A stretch of 64,000 nucleotides of DNA. Source: Adiantum capillus-veneris. Taxonomy: Eukaryota > Streptophyta > Polypodiopsida > Polypodiales > Pteridaceae. The notes under the pieces were generated by a model. That model searched no databases. It was not told the origin of the DNA and was given only the letters and a program-made list of their open reading frames with translations. Location of the stretch: contig CM043964.1 in NCBI GenBank assembly GCA_014529385.2, forward strand, positions 132,836,420 through 132,900,419, written 5' to 3'. The number at the start of each line of letters is the position of its first letter. Within the stretch, counting starts at the first letter, position 1. The position numbers and the translations under genes are program-made. Shown piece after piece: positions 1 through 12,505 of the stretch.

Positions 1-98
1 TATATTCTAACCCTTGTTCGTGTTTATTCTCCCACATTAAATGATCACTTTAATATGAGAAAATCATTTGGGTTGGTTAGATATTAGATTTTTTGATA
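1..98 (-). mobile_element. Start of a Ty3/gypsy LTR (element B family), cut by the window edge
   Basis: Read on the minus strand, this matches the first ~100 bases of the LTR at 29391-30939, including the conserved stretch from about 98 down to 30 that also begins the LTRs at 23352 and 63937. The base after it (99) starts the same flanking sequence that follows the LTR at 30940. The LTR insertion therefore predates the duplication of the flank. The terminal bases have drifted from the usual TGTC start. Confidence 0.75.
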
Positions 99-1725
99 GA
101 ACCTACAATACTTTTTCTTCTTTTTGGATTAGTTACATCATGATCGACAAGCTTATATGTCATGGAAGTTATTTTGGATGAGTGCTGACCTAATGTTCTT
201 GGAAGAATGGTGTTCTCTGGCTAGTGTTTGATTAGGACAATGAGGTTTCACCTTACTTTTGGTTGCCAACTTACTGATGTCGGTCATCCTACTAACAATT
301 GGTTGCCATAACTAGGGAGGCTATATCTAGATACTAGTAATTTTGATCATTGTTTTAAAAAAAATCTCCGATAAACTTTTGTGGCATTCTTTGACTCTTT
401 CAGACTATAGTGCTTGGACATATTCTTGAAACATAAACCTGGCCTGCTATGCTACTGGTCTTGAGTCGTGCTTGACCTTGGTATGAATTGCTAAGACCTA
501 CTAGCATGGTTCATACTCTCAGCTGGTTAGTGGTGTTTATTGGATTTCGTATTGTAGTCCTAGCTCTCAAATCTGATTGAGTATATGATTAGTTATTTGG
601 ATTCTGGCTCTTGCTCGCTTTTTATTGATTCTGACTCTTGAAACAAGGAATTTTCCCGACCTAGCTTTTGACGGGTTTCTCTCATCTGATAGTTTGTTGC
701 ATATCAACATTGGCTGTGAGGAAACATTTTTGATACTATTTGGCTACCAATCTACTCATGTAATCATGTTTTGGATTGATGGATTGACACTAACCTCTCT
801 CTAACTACCCAAAAATGGGAGGTAGTTGGGTCATGGTTAAATTTTTGGCACTCTGACAAAAAATGTGATTGCTACCGGTGGTCTGCTGGCTCGGATTTGG
901 TTCTAATGATTCAGATATGGTCGACTTAATTTTGAGCTCATCAGTTTACAATACTTTGCTTTAGCTTTCCTTACTTATAATTTTTAGACATAGTCTGTCT
1001 ATTAATTCTCCTAAGTTGACTTTAGATATACTCCCTCCATCTTAGAAGTTTTTGTCCCAATATTTGAATGGCTCAACTTTGGTCCATACATTATGTTGTA
1101 GTTACAAATCAAAGGATTGCATACAAATTTTGGACCATACATTATGTTGTAGGTACAAAACAAAGCATTGTATACAATTTTTGGTTAACTTACAGATGGT
1201 TTGACATTTTTTTAACAGTAAATGGTTACTAAAAAAAGAGGTTTTTAAGATCATATGGTGCAATTTTGGCAGGATTTCTTTATAGAAAATGTAGGAAAAA
1301 CTTGAAATTTGTTAAAAAACTTTAATATTTAGGATAGTAATTAGTCCAATAATTTTTAAGTTTGACATGGATAACAACTGATATGTTCTTTGAAGCCTGC
1401 CATACGTAGCCAAGTCTAACAAATTTGTTGTCTTGACTGTATGGATGCAGGTGAGAATTCCTTCTTGACTTAAAAAGGTTTAGCATGCTGTAGTCAGACT
1501 CTGAAGACCCTTAATGATTCTATGGGGATGACCTTAACAATCCTACTACTTTGATATAAAATCATTAGAATAGTACCTCATTCTTATCATGTTCTGCATT
1601 AATGAATGATAAAATGAGTCATTTCTATACAAATCCTTGTTCAGCTATCTAAAGCCGATTGTCTTTTGAACTTTTTGTTCTTTTGTGTATATGTATCTAG
1701 GTTAATACAACAACCACCACAATAA

Positions 1726-1781
<56 letters not shown>

Positions 1782-2445
1782 AGCTTCCGCCTCGCTCCCC
1801 TTCATGCCTCGTGATGGTCGCCAACCTCCACGTTTGCCAATGCCCTTTAGTAATGGAAGCTGGCTTTCTTACATGTTTATTCTTTAAATCCTTAGGAGCC
1901 CATTCACAAGCCGTGACCCCATAGCTTGCGGTGTAGCGTGCACATGTCCTTAGTGATAGGATACGTCATGACACCAACTTACTATCTCACACGAGCATTG
2001 GCATTAGGGCATCAATGGCCCACATCTATTTCACGGATCGAGTGCGATCTATCGTGCGATTTGTGTTTTGCAAATTTGGAAAAATAGGTAATTCAAGTAC
2101 GCAAAATATGTAAATTCGAGTCCCCCCCCCCCCGGGACCCCACAACACGCCTCTCCCCCCCCGGGAGTTGGACTCGGGATGTCACCTTTGCAAGCCTATC
2201 ATATTAACCACCTCACGTGCACACACTTGTTGAAAGCATTGAGAGACGTGTTTGTTTGATGATGAAGCTCCCGCATTGTAAATTTGTGCAGATTGGTAAA
2301 TTCAGACGGCATCGCAAGATCAATGGCCCGCGATGCCCTTGCTCCCTAAAAACAAAAAGGGGCATTGATCCCCTCTTGCCCATGCCCGTGTGAGAGACGG
2401 ACAAGCGGCGTGCGCCAAAGAGAGCAACATTTCCGGACCCACCAA
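99..2445 (+). repeat. Duplicated upstream region of the F-box locus, copy 1
   Basis: This is nearly collinear with 30940-33275, with scattered substitutions and small indels. No convincing coding frame is present; the sequence is T-rich and looks like intergenic, promoter or untranslated DNA. In copy 2 it runs straight into the F-box gene. Here that continuity is broken at about 2445 by a 7.3 kb insertion, and the F-box 5' part resumes at 9732. The part from 1493 to 2250 is present a third time at 10131-10902. Confidence 0.85.
1729..1774. repeat. (AC)n microsatellite
   Basis: About 23 uninterrupted AC units. The equivalent sites at 10377-10446 and 32570-32634 are interrupted mixtures of ACGC, ACGTGT and AC, so the locus evolves quickly between copies. 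Confidence 0.95.
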
Positions 2446-2639
2446 CTAGTCTTGCTTGGTGGGCCTTGCTATAGAACATCTATGGAATAGAATACAATAT
2501 AGGACATATGCAAATTGACATATAGTATCTAGCACTGAAGGAAACAAGAGCATGACTAATTTGGCAAGGGCGGCACTGCGTGAAAGGGATATACATTTGA
2601 AATAATGTTTATGGGAGGAGACAAAGTTAAGTGCATTAA

Positions 2640-3550
2640 TTATTCGAGATTATAGGGATAGTTACAATTGAGATTATGTCGAGACGAGGTTGTCCACTGA
2701 TGAATGTTTCTTTCTAATGTACGTACTACATGTAAATTCTTACAATCGGAAAGTATTTCAAAAAGAAATTTTTCATGGAATGGGTGGTAGCATAGAAGGT
2801 GAAAGTTGACTGTGTTTTTCCTTTCTTCTTTTGTAGTTATTATGAGTACAATGAATGAGGACATCGATACATGTAACCTCACCTTCTTTGTTTTGTGTTA
2901 TGGCATCGACAAAGCATGTTCTACCGTTTGCCACACCGATTATCAAGTCAGTGTTTTCAGTGATCATGCAGCACACGCCAATTGCGATCAGATCTAGCTC
3001 GTTGAACTTAGGGTCTAGGAGCGACTACTGAAGGACATTTATGCTACCTCCGTTCGTCTTTGTTTCAACTTTTGTAATGTCTGTTTGAGTGTACAACTTA
3101 TTCAAGGCCAGATTGTTATAATATTGGAAGTCTCGTCTGTGAGTACAAATTATCGGAGTGGAGTTGTTGATGTAGTCATGCATATGTGCTTCATCTCTAA
3201 TACATGCACCCAAGGTACAATTGATCTTATCTACAACTGGTTTTCTTTCACAAACAATGGTCAAGAATCGAAGAAATTCAGGTTCCGTTGCATATCTTAT
3301 AGAGCATGACATCCTATAGAAAGTTTCATGTAGACAGTGGACCGAGCTTGTGATATGCCATGTGTTACAAAGCTCCCGTGCGTAAATACAAAATGGGGGT
3401 AGTTGGACAAGATCACCGAGCAAGAGAACACATTTGTTGTTGAAGGGATCTGCCAATGTATTTCTTGTTACGTTGACACTTTGTCTTACGATAAGGTAAA
3501 AAGTCGTTTGGATTAACAGATAGCTCCTCTATAATTATAATATCTGTCCA
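2640..3550 (-). pseudogene. PIF1-like helicase remnant
   Basis: The minus-strand frame at 3456-3025 has a superfamily 1 helicase motif, LLLGDLVQLPP, close to the GD.xQLPP signature of PIF1 and Helitron helicases. It is followed by a stretch ending in PIICTHRRDF..YNNLALNKL, which resembles the later PIF1 motif that precedes the nucleic-acid-binding loop. Further along, 2976-2773 and 2882-2640 continue with an NGRTC element like the GLxNGtxG motif near the PIF1 C-terminus, but in shifted frames. Upstream at 3413-3550 the residues IIIIEELS fit the Walker B region. The N-terminal Walker A part is not recognised. Several frameshifts and stops make it non-functional. Helitrons of plants encode such helicases, but a fragment of a cellular PIF1 gene is also possible. 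Confidence 0.6.
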
Positions 3551-3556
3551 AATATC

Positions 3557-3890
3557 ACTCATCGGTGTCATGAATAGAGAGGGGTTATTGTTGATTCGTG
3601 GTTGGTATCTTGAACTGGTAATGTATTTTAGATGCAATCCTGTCAAGTCTTGTTGTTCCCGCAACGATGGCAAAGCACCCAACAATAATACAGAAGTGAG
3701 GTCAATAGGAGTATCTGTCCAAATATCAATCATCAGTCATGAATGGAGAGGGGTTACTATTAATTCGTGGCTGGTATCTTGAACTGGTAATGTATTTTAG
3801 ATGCAATGTTGTCAAGTCTTGTTGTTCTCGCAACGACGAAAAAGCACCAAACAATAATACAGAAGTGAGGACATTAGGAGTATCTATTTT
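3557..3890. repeat. Tandem duplication of about 169 bp
   Basis: Two adjacent copies (about 3557-3724 and 3726-3890) share the same order of sequence, from a GAGAGGGGTTA stretch to an AGGAGTATCT stretch, with a few substitutions. They lie directly upstream, on the minus strand, of the helicase remnant and explain parallel open frames there. No function is recognised. Confidence 0.85.
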
Positions 3891-3899
3891 ATTTGTCTG

Positions 3900-4904
3900 C
3901 CAACCTGGTTTATCGCTATATATGTGAGGTATGCCACCGTGCAGGAGGGACATATTTCTAAATTGTGAACAAAGATGTCAGATTACATGCTCCAATCTTT
4001 ATACAATGCAGTAATTCTATACCATGACCTAGCATACAAATGGTAAGCTAGTTTCAAGTTGGTTGCAGTTTTCTCCCTAGCTTATTGATACTTGGACTGT
4101 AATCTTCTAGGTCTTCAGAACTTCATACTGACACCTAGTACGAGAGAAACGAGGACATATATACTATGATATTAATTATTTCGATACCTAGTATGGTATC
4201 AATTATATAGAGCTAAAGTACAGATGCACCAAGGTGAATTCACTACTGTGATACACAACATGCATTCACTATTGTAATGCATCACATGCATTGGCTAGCA
4301 ATTGCATATAAAGAGTTGTGTGTGTAACTAACATGTGCAGATATCGACGTCAAGCGTATAGTCTTGAAAACGAGATCCAAATAAATTGAAGCAAAGGAAG
4401 TAATGCAAAAAATTCTAAAACAAACAAATAGATAAAGCATAAATGACCTGCAACAATAAATGAGGTGCTTTACTGACCTGCAATGTTATACTGCTGCTTT
4501 TCGAGTGTCCAATCTACAGGCCGATTTTTGAGTCGAGCTACAAAAAATCAATGTGAATAGTTAAACATATCGTCTTGCAATGAAATGTCATAGATTGAAA
4601 GTGCAAAGTATATAGTGTATGTCATACAGAGGTGCCATACAAAAGTATGGTGGAGAGTTGGCACTGTGGTCTCTCCAAAAAGTTATAAGAAACGAAAGCC
4701 GTGGCCTGCCCCGTAGCATTTATGTGTTGCGCCAAGCAAACGCATGCATGTGGGAAATTGGATGCAGATAACGAACCTTGTAGTGTTGTCGAGCTGGAGC
4801 CGCGCTTGTGCAATTGGATCGTGTACTGTTGTGAATATATGTCCTCCCTGCCATACACAAAACACGCTGCTGTAACTTTATGTTCTATGTCCTTTGATCA
4901 ATTT

Positions 4905-4948
<44 letters not shown>

Positions 4949-5960
4949 TGTGTGTGCGCGTGTGTGTATTGTAAGCTGCTTCGGTCAGCAATTATGTCTT
5001 CTTGCCATAGAGACGGTATACTCAAGCTCGTCATTAACAGTTGTAAAAGATCTATTGATTCCTTTGACAGCGATCTCATTTTCAAGAGCAATAGATTTGT
5101 TTTCTGTATTGAGCGTCTATTGTTGGACTTCTGTAAGTCCCGTGCTTTGAGCAGTATAGCGAGTAAGAAAAACTCTAAAGATTCATCGATTTCGAGCCTC
5201 CAATAACCACTTTCCGCGTGTAGGGGACGCAAATGCCATCCATTAGAAACTAATAGCTCTAGTCAAAACATGCAACTTGAAGTCTCTAAAGGTGCGATCC
5301 CTCCAAAAAGATGCAGAAGTCAGACGGACGATATGTAGCACAGGGTTTTCATATGTTGCACCAGTTGCCGACAACTAGATCATATGGAGAGCCATCAAAC
5401 GGACATGGCATTGATGCAAGGGTGAAACAATAGCCTGGATCTGCTTGGCATCGCTAATAAGTCTCTTCCAAATCGCTTACAACCTTGTCCCTTGAGAGAG
5501 AGACAGGCATTGACTGCTCCATGTTGTAACTCAGAAACATAAAATCTATAGCAAACCGTTGTTGCGCACTAGACTTGGGTTGACCCAGCCACCTCAAATC
5601 CCATAACCACGAGACCCGCTCGCGAAGATAAGGTTCAATTGAGCCTTTGCTCCACCATGGAAGTCCCTAAGTCTCCACGACATCTCCTATGAAGAGGACG
5701 AGACCCTACCAAAGGGTAAAGATCGGAGTATTTCCTTTTTTCAACGATAACAAGGCTGATGGCAGTGGGTTCTTTTTAACTGGGGTAGTGTTGTAAGGAT
5801 GGTGATGTGCAACATTGGATTGATTTCTTTATCGATGCTCAGGATTGAGCCAAGTGGCTTAATGTTGTGGGATTATTTGAAAAAAGCACCTTTGCTTACC
5901 AAGTAAAACATTCAAACCACGCCTTTTCTGTTATACTAGTTAACATCCCTCAGAGTCAGC
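3900..5960. other. No gene recognised inside the 7.3 kb insertion
   Basis: This stretch has only short, unrelated open frames. It contains a compound (TC)n(TG)n microsatellite at 4908-4967, which by itself creates serine/leucine and arginine/glutamate shadow frames. No RNA gene or repeat of a known family was recognised. Confidence 0.6.
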
Positions 5961-5961
5961 T

Positions 5962-7310
5962 ATGACAAAGGAAGGTTTTGCTATTGGCATCGACCTGGGT
6001 ACCACAAACTCCTATTGACCTAGGTACCACATAGTCCCGTGTAGGTGTGTGGCATCATGATCGTGTGAAAATCAACATCAACGACCAAGGAAACCGAACC
6101 ATGTCTTTCTATGTGGCCTTCACTGAAACTGAGCGCCTCTCGATAACCCGGCCAAGAACCAGGTCGCCATGAATCCCATCAATACCAGTTTTGGTACGTT
6201 CTCATATCTTGATTTGATTTGATTTCTAGGATATGCATGATCTGCAACCAGTATGCGCATGGATATGGTTTTACAAGTTGTTGGTTGGATTTGCATGCAT
6301 GATCTGTAGCTCTTCTACTTGTCATTCATGCAATCTTGCTCTTCTCTTAGACTCTTCCATGTTCGGGTGTCACCTGGTTACCCATGGCTACTTTTGTATT
6401 TTGTTGTTTCCATGTACCTATGTGCAGCAAGTAGTTTCTCATCGGAGGCTGCCCACTTCCTGTAGCTCTTGCCCTAGCAGTGTATCAATAGTATTTGCTG
6501 GGGCAAAATATATCTGACTTGCTCTTTCTGTTGATTTCTTTTACAGATGCCAAGCACCTCATTGGACGACAATACTCCAATCCTTGTGTGCAGAGAGATG
6601 TGAAGCTATGGCCTTTCAAAGTAGTTGCTGGCCTAGTGACAAGCCATTGATTGAGGTGCACTACAAGGGTGAAGAAAAGCAGTTTGCTGTAGAGGAAATA
6701 TATTCTATGGTGTTGATAAAAGAAATCGCTGAGGCGTTTTTGGGCGCCACAGTTAAGAATGTCATGATTATGGTGTCTACATATTTCAACAATTCTCAGA
6801 GGCAAGTCACCAAGGATGCGGGTGTCATTCCCGGCTCGAATGTGATGAGAATCATCAATGAACCTACTGCCGCAGTGATTGCTTATGGTTTGGACAAGTC
6901 CTGATTTTTTGCCTTGGAGATGGCACCTTTGATGTCCCTCGTCTTACAATTGAAGAAGGTATGTTTGAGGTGAAGGAGGTGAAGACCACTACTCGAGACA
7001 CTCATCTGGTAGACAAGGACTTTGAGCATCGCATCGTCAGTAACCTCGTGCAGGACTTCAAGAGGAAGTACAAGGATATAACAAGCAATGCCAGGGCCCT
7101 GTGCAGGCTCTGGACATATTGTCAGAGGGCAAAGAGGGTATTGTCATTCGCCGCTCATACAACTATTGAAATCGACTCTCTCTATGAGGGTATAGACTTC
7201 TACTCCACTATCACAAAGAGCCCAATTCGAGGAGCTGAGCATGGACCTGTTCCAAAAGTGCATGGAGCCAATGGAAAACTGTTTGCGAGATGCAAAAACT
7301 GGAGAAGACC
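5962..7310 (+). pseudogene. HSP70 (cytosolic type) N-terminal half, pseudogene with retained intron
   Basis: Exon 1 begins at 5962 with the HSP70 signature AIGIDLGTTNS and continues, after a stop and a small duplication, through [12 protein letters not shown] and a segment matching the start of the nucleotide-binding domain. A GT-AG intron of 355 bp (6194-6548) splits the aspartate codon of the FDAK motif, the classical intron position in plant cytosolic HSP70 genes. Exon 2 encodes recognisable blocks ([60 protein letters not shown]) and ends near the DLFQKCMEP region, about residue 335 of ~650. Frameshifts occur near 6630 and 7210. There is a stop at 6902, and the segment before the FDLGGGTFD-like motif is shortened. 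No peptide-binding domain follows. The retained intron argues against retroposition. Confidence 0.9.
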
Positions 7311-7378
7311 CTTTTTTTCAAATCAGGAAACACTGCTAGAGATCCAGGGCATCGTAGCAGTTGGATATATCAGCTGGC

Positions 7379-9378
7379 CTAATGTTGGGGCAGCCCAGGG
7401 CTTCCTGTCCCTGCACATTCAGCATACATGTTGACCAAGGCAGTGCCAAGGTTTTTTTTCAACAGACCCTGACTAACAATATCGTCATGAGTTCTTTTGT
7501 CCATCTTAGCGTCTTTCAAGTTGCCACATGACTTCAAGATGTAAGCATAGGTTATTGCATCTGGAGAGATGCACTCGCTTTGTATCAACTGAAACATCCC
7601 ATAGCTTCTTGGCCCCCCTCCTATTTAGCATATCCTGCAATCAGTGCATTCTTAGAGTTAACATTCCGCAAAGGCAACTCCTCAAGAACATTTTGTACTT
7701 TTTTGAAGCACACCACATCTGGCATACATGTCGATCAAGGTAGTGCCAAGCACGCAGCTTGTCTCACAATATCATCATTTCCCATCTCACAATGTCATCA
7801 TTGCCCATATTGAGTCCTGTGTAGGGCCACATGCCTTCAAGATGCAAGCATAGGTGATTACATCTGGAGAAACGCCTTGGTTTTTCATCCGCTAGAAACA
7901 GCCCAAAGCTTCGCAATCAATGCATTCCAAGAGACGACAATCCAGATAGGAAGCTCGTCAAGCACTTTCTAAGCCATCTGAAATATTTGGCATACATGTC
8001 AACCAAGCAAGAACATCTTGTGTAATGCCACATATTGCCTTTAAGATGCAAGTGTACGTAGGTGATTGCATCTGGAGAGATCCCATCTCTTTGCATCTGC
8101 TGAAAACAGCCCAGAGTTTCCTGGCCCTGTCCCTGTTGGGCAAATCCCACAATCAATGCACTCCAAGAGACAATATTCGAAGACATTAGATATTATTCTT
8201 GCGTGACACCACTAGATAGCATGAAATGGAAAAAATTCAGTGCTTCCTTCTCATGTCCATTCTCTATCAATACAGACAAGGGTGCGATGTTTTGAGCAAA
8301 AAAACTATCGAAAGTAGTCTTTGCCTTCCAAAGGTCCCCGCATCTTCCATACATGCTGACAAGTGAAGCTTGAATAAAACTGTCGAGTTGGTACCCAAGA
8401 TAAAAGAGAACCTGTCGAAGCGATTCATGCAGGAACATGCATCGAGGACAGAGGCATAAGCGATATCATCAGGATAAACCCTTGGTTCTGCATGGAATGA
8501 AAATACTCCAATGCATCCTCAATGTGATTGTTACTAATAAGAGATGCTATCATCATATTCCACACAACCACATCCATAGAAACCATTCCCGAGAAGATCT
8601 TTTCTGCACTACATAAAGCCTTGCACTTGCCATACATGTGTATAAGAGCAATTTCAACCATGCTTTCACTGCAAACAGAATCAACCACAATGGTGTTGGA
8701 TTGATTGCCCTTCTTCCAAGGCCTGCAAACTTGGACAAGCATTAAGAGCAGGTACAAAGGCCATGTTATTGGGTCCAACTCCTGCACCTTGCATACCATC
8801 ATACAAACAAAGGGCTTCATAATATTTCTCATTGTGATAAAGAGCAACAACCATGGAAGTCCAAGACACCGTATCTTGGAATGGCATACTCTCAAAAGCA
8901 ACCCCAACAAGATAAAGGCTCCCACATTTCCACACATGTTGAGAAGCACGTTTTCTAATGTACAGTATGCCAAAAACCCACTCCCATTAACAATGGCATG
9001 AATCCTTTGTCCCTATTGAACGAAGTAGTGCCCTACACAAGCTTCGACATCACCTAAAAGAAAAACGCTCGCTGGTTCAATCCCCTCAGTCAGCATGCTT
9101 TTAAAGAGAGAAAGAGCAGCTGGGTTATGGCCGTTTTGAGTATAAGATGTCATCAGAGCACGGATAGGCATGCAGTCAAAAACATTAACTGCATATAGCA
9201 CTTGCCCACATTTCCCATAGTTGTTAATAAGCGCAGTTCCACATACAATGTCAGACTCAAATTGCTCAGATACTATAGATGCATGCACCGCAATTCCCTC
9301 TTTCAAAAGTGCCAGATAGGAGCATGCATTCGGAACACAAAAAAATGTGATCTTGTCTGGCTTGATGGATCCTGACAC
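7379..9378 (-). pseudogene. Pentatricopeptide-repeat (PPR) protein remnant
   Basis: Five minus-strand frames in linear order (9378-9013, 8973-8425, 8438-8193, 8186-7917, 7597-7379) carry repeated PPR blocks. Examples are [46 protein letters not shown] and PDAITYAYILKSCG. The ~35-residue spacing and the S/L-like variants fit the plant PLS class, whose members act in organelle RNA processing and editing. Frameshifts and stops separate the blocks, and neither an organelle targeting peptide nor an E or DYW tail was found. It is most likely a captured, decayed fragment inside the 7.3 kb insertion. Confidence 0.88.
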
Positions 9379-9731
9379 CAGCCCTTTTCTTTGTATCTCA
9401 ACCGTCTCCTTCTTCCCCTCATCCAGCCGGCCGCTGGCCCTTCTCCAGGATGTGACGGATTCATTGTCTCCTTGCTCTCGGCGAGGTCAACATCAACTAC
9501 ATACAGACAAACCCCTCTTCTGGCACAAGCGTGCGGTGGGTTTTGTAGTACTGTACCCTCGGCCTCACCTGTTGCATCACCTGTTCACCATCGTTTTGAA
9601 GGATGTCTCGCTTAAAGTTAAAGTCTGCTTTTCTACGAACAGCCGAGATTTCAATCATCGGATGGTTGAATTTGAGCCAAGTAGCTCACTCCACGATCCA
9701 GAAAGTGAAAAAGTTCACTAGCCTCACCAAG
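9379..9731. other. Right end of the 7.3 kb insertion; nothing recognised
   Basis: A plus-strand open frame crosses this stretch (9347-9721) but shows no recognisable domain and overlaps the PPR remnant on the other strand. The last nine bases form the inverted counterpart of the left-end sequence at 2455-2463. Confidence 0.4.
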
Positions 9732-10130
<399 letters not shown>

Positions 10131-10134
<4 letters not shown>

Positions 10135-10413
10135 CATGCTATAGTCAGACTCTGAAGACCCTTAATGATTCAATGGGGATGACCTTAACAATCCTATTAC
10201 TTTCGTATAAAATCATTAGAATGGTACCTCGTTCTTATTATGCTATGCATTAATGAATCATAAACTGAGTCATTTCTGTACAAATCCTTGTTCAGCTATC
10301 TAAAGCCGATTGTCTTTTGAACCTTTTGTTCTTTTGTGTATACGTATCTAGTTTAATACAACAACAACAAAACACGCACACATGCACACACGTGTACACG
10401 CACGCACACGTGT

Positions 10414-10446
<33 letters not shown>

Positions 10447-10902
10447 TGAGCTTCCGCCTCGCTCCCCTTCATGCCTTGTGACGGTCGCTAACCTCCGCGT
10501 CTGCCAATGCCCTTAAGTAATGGCAGCTGGCTTTCTTACATGTTTATGCTTTAAATCCTTAGGAGGCCGTTCATAAGCCATGACCCCATAGCTCGCGGTG
10601 TAGCATGCACATGTCCTTAGCGATAGGATACGTCGCGATACCCTTCACTGTCTCACACGAGCATTGGCACGAGGGCATCAATGGCCCACGTCTATTTCAG
10701 GGATCGAGTGCGATCTATCGTGTGATTTGCGTTTTGCAAATTTGGAAAAATAGGTAATTCGGGTACGCAAAATATGTAAATTTGAGTCCCCCCCCGCCCC
10801 CCACAACACGCCTCTTCTCCCCTGGAGTCGGACTCGTGATGTCACCTTTGCAAGCCTATCATATTAACCACCTCTTGTTGAAAGCATTGAGAGACGTGTT
10901 CG
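10131..10902 (+). repeat. Upstream region of the F-box locus, partial copy 3
   Basis: This follows 32319-33085 almost base for base and is clearly closer to that copy than to 1493-2250; for example it shares the GCGATACCCTTCACTG stretch. It is preceded by the truncated F-box copy and broken at about 10902 by a retroelement fragment. It contains an interrupted AC/GT microsatellite at 10377-10446. Confidence 0.92.
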
Positions 10903-10903
10903 T

Positions 10904-12041
10904 ATGAAGGTACGACATACGTTCATTGTAATGGATTTCTCTAAACACCTTATGTCATATGAAATGATTTTAGGACGACCATTCATGAGGGAAGCACAAA
11001 TGGTTCACGATTGGTCTAAAAATCATGTCTATTTGCAATTCCAAGACTCTGTCCTTAGAGTGGATTTGGTGACTGGTAAGGTACACCCCTTAGGGAGTAA
11101 AACCATTATTGATTATCGCTCTGACACCACAGTTCACTCGGCCCCACTACAATATTGTTACACTTGTAAGAAGGATACAGACATTGGCCAAGATTCTCCT
11201 TATATGGATATCCTACCTGGGATGACTGAGTCAGACAATGTGGATTGGGTCCACCTAGCATCAACCATAGACACTTGGGGAAATAGGGGGACGACCTGGG
11301 TAACACCTGAGGGGGATGAATTGCCTATACCCTTAAATATGCTACAAGCAATGCATATCGCTTTCGACAAGACTCATCCTAATGTAACGAAGAAAACATA
11401 CAAGTGGGTCCCTAAAGCTTCTTTAGCGACCATAGCTAGTGCTAAAAAAACAGAAGCCTTGTAAGAAACGTACCACTCGCTCCAAGAAAAGTAAGAAAAT
11501 GTTGCGATGGATCCCTAAACGACTATTGGAATCCCAAGGCTACTATCAAGGAAATGATCAAATCTGGGTGCCAAAACGTAGATTGTGCTCTTACCTATCA
11601 CCTGACCCAAGTGAGCCCAATCCCGTATCTCCAAAACGAATCAATGATCGTGGAAAGAAAAAAATCACAGAATGCTATACACCCGCTCCCGAGCTAGTTT
11701 GGGTACCAAAGAAAGAACGATTTGTTCCACCTAGCTCAGGAAGGGGGGAGTCCCATGAAGCTTCTAGCTCATCATGTAATACATCCATAGAGGTAAAAGC
11801 TTCTACACAGCCTCTATCTATAGTAGTGGACCTCCATGAAGCTACAAAAGAATCCATACCTCCCAGTGTTCAAGAATCACCTGATGAACCACTTCAAGTT
11901 CGATCCTGGGAGAGTACCTTACCACCCTTGCAACTTGACGAGGCACCTAGGGTAATAGAAAACTACTGGCAAAAATCCTCACCTATTACCAACTGGAACA
12001 ATTGGTTTCAAAGGGTGACAAGCTCATTTCAAATGGTATGA
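10904..12041 (+). pseudogene. LTR-retrotransposon gag-pol fragment: retropepsin end and W-V/I-P-K repeat region
   Basis: The first frame (10904-11464) opens with MILGRPFMREAQMVHDW, which matches the C-terminal part of plant retropepsins; the Tat-like polyprotein at 42983 has ILGRPWLRVVGAVQDW. The active site itself is missing, so the element is 5' truncated. The frame continues in the overlapping frame 11439-12041. Together they show four W-[VI]-P-K motifs, three of them (RWIPK, IWVPK, VWVPK) about 25-60 residues apart in the second frame. The region is rich in lysine, serine and proline. It ends just before a purine-rich tract and an LTR, so no reverse transcriptase or integrase is present. 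Function of the WVPK region is unknown. Confidence 0.7.
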
Positions 12042-12062
12042 TCTACCCAAGGAAGGGGGGAG

Positions 12063-12505
12063 TGTTGGCTGACTGTCATCATTCACTTGCTTCCCTCTCA
12101 ACCTTTTTCCCTGACCTCTCAATCACCAATCTTAAGGAATGTACATATAAAGCTTTATACTCACAAAAAAATAAAAATAAAGAGCAAGAGCAATTAGCAA
12201 ACGAGTATGCACAATAAAAGTCAAAACATTGACTCAGACCTACACATGTCACATCTCGTACAGTGAAACAGAAACCTATGCCATGAAACACCTTTGATCC
12301 TCATCACTTGAGTGATGGAGGGTAGGTAAGATTAGTACGATAGGAGTGTTTCTGTTTTAGAGTTGAGAGATTAGCGAAGTTCTCTTTTCCCACTGATGTG
12401 CCTCCTAGAGGTATTGTTTGTGTTTCATAGTGTGTACAGGAACGTGTTGCTGTGGTTAGGATTTGGACCTTCATGGAACCTTCAGATCAAGCGCGACCAT
12501 CAACA
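12063..12505 (+). repeat. 3' LTR of the retroelement fragment
   Basis: A purine tract (AAGGAAGGGGGGAG) sits immediately before TGTTG at 12063. The matching terminal CAACA is at 12501-12505, giving a 443 bp LTR with a 5-base inverted end. A TATA-like ACATATAAAG at about 12145 fits the LTR promoter. No 5' LTR exists in the window. Confidence 0.7.

Larger units (their letters stand above)
2446..9731. mobile_element. 7.3 kb insertion carrying helicase, HSP70 and PPR gene fragments (Helitron-like or Pack-type, class uncertain)
   Basis: The boundaries come from comparison with the uninterrupted copy around 33270-33290, where the upstream region joins the F-box leader directly. The insert contains, in order, a minus-strand PIF1-like helicase remnant, unassigned DNA, a plus-strand HSP70 N-terminal half that keeps its intron, and a minus-strand PPR remnant. 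Gene fragments captured with introns point to DNA-level capture, as known for Helitrons and Pack-type DNA transposons. Both ends carry an imperfect inverted CTTGGTGRG sequence (2455-2463 and 9723-9731). I found no clean target-site duplication, so the element class is inferred. Confidence 0.55.

Noticed and set aside
5962-7310. Functional HSP70 gene
   Set aside because: There is an early stop, several frameshifts and a missing C-terminal half, although the intron looks intact.
9347-9721. Plus-strand 124-codon frame as a gene
   Set aside because: No recognisable domain. It overlaps the PPR remnant on the opposite strand and runs to the end of the insertion.
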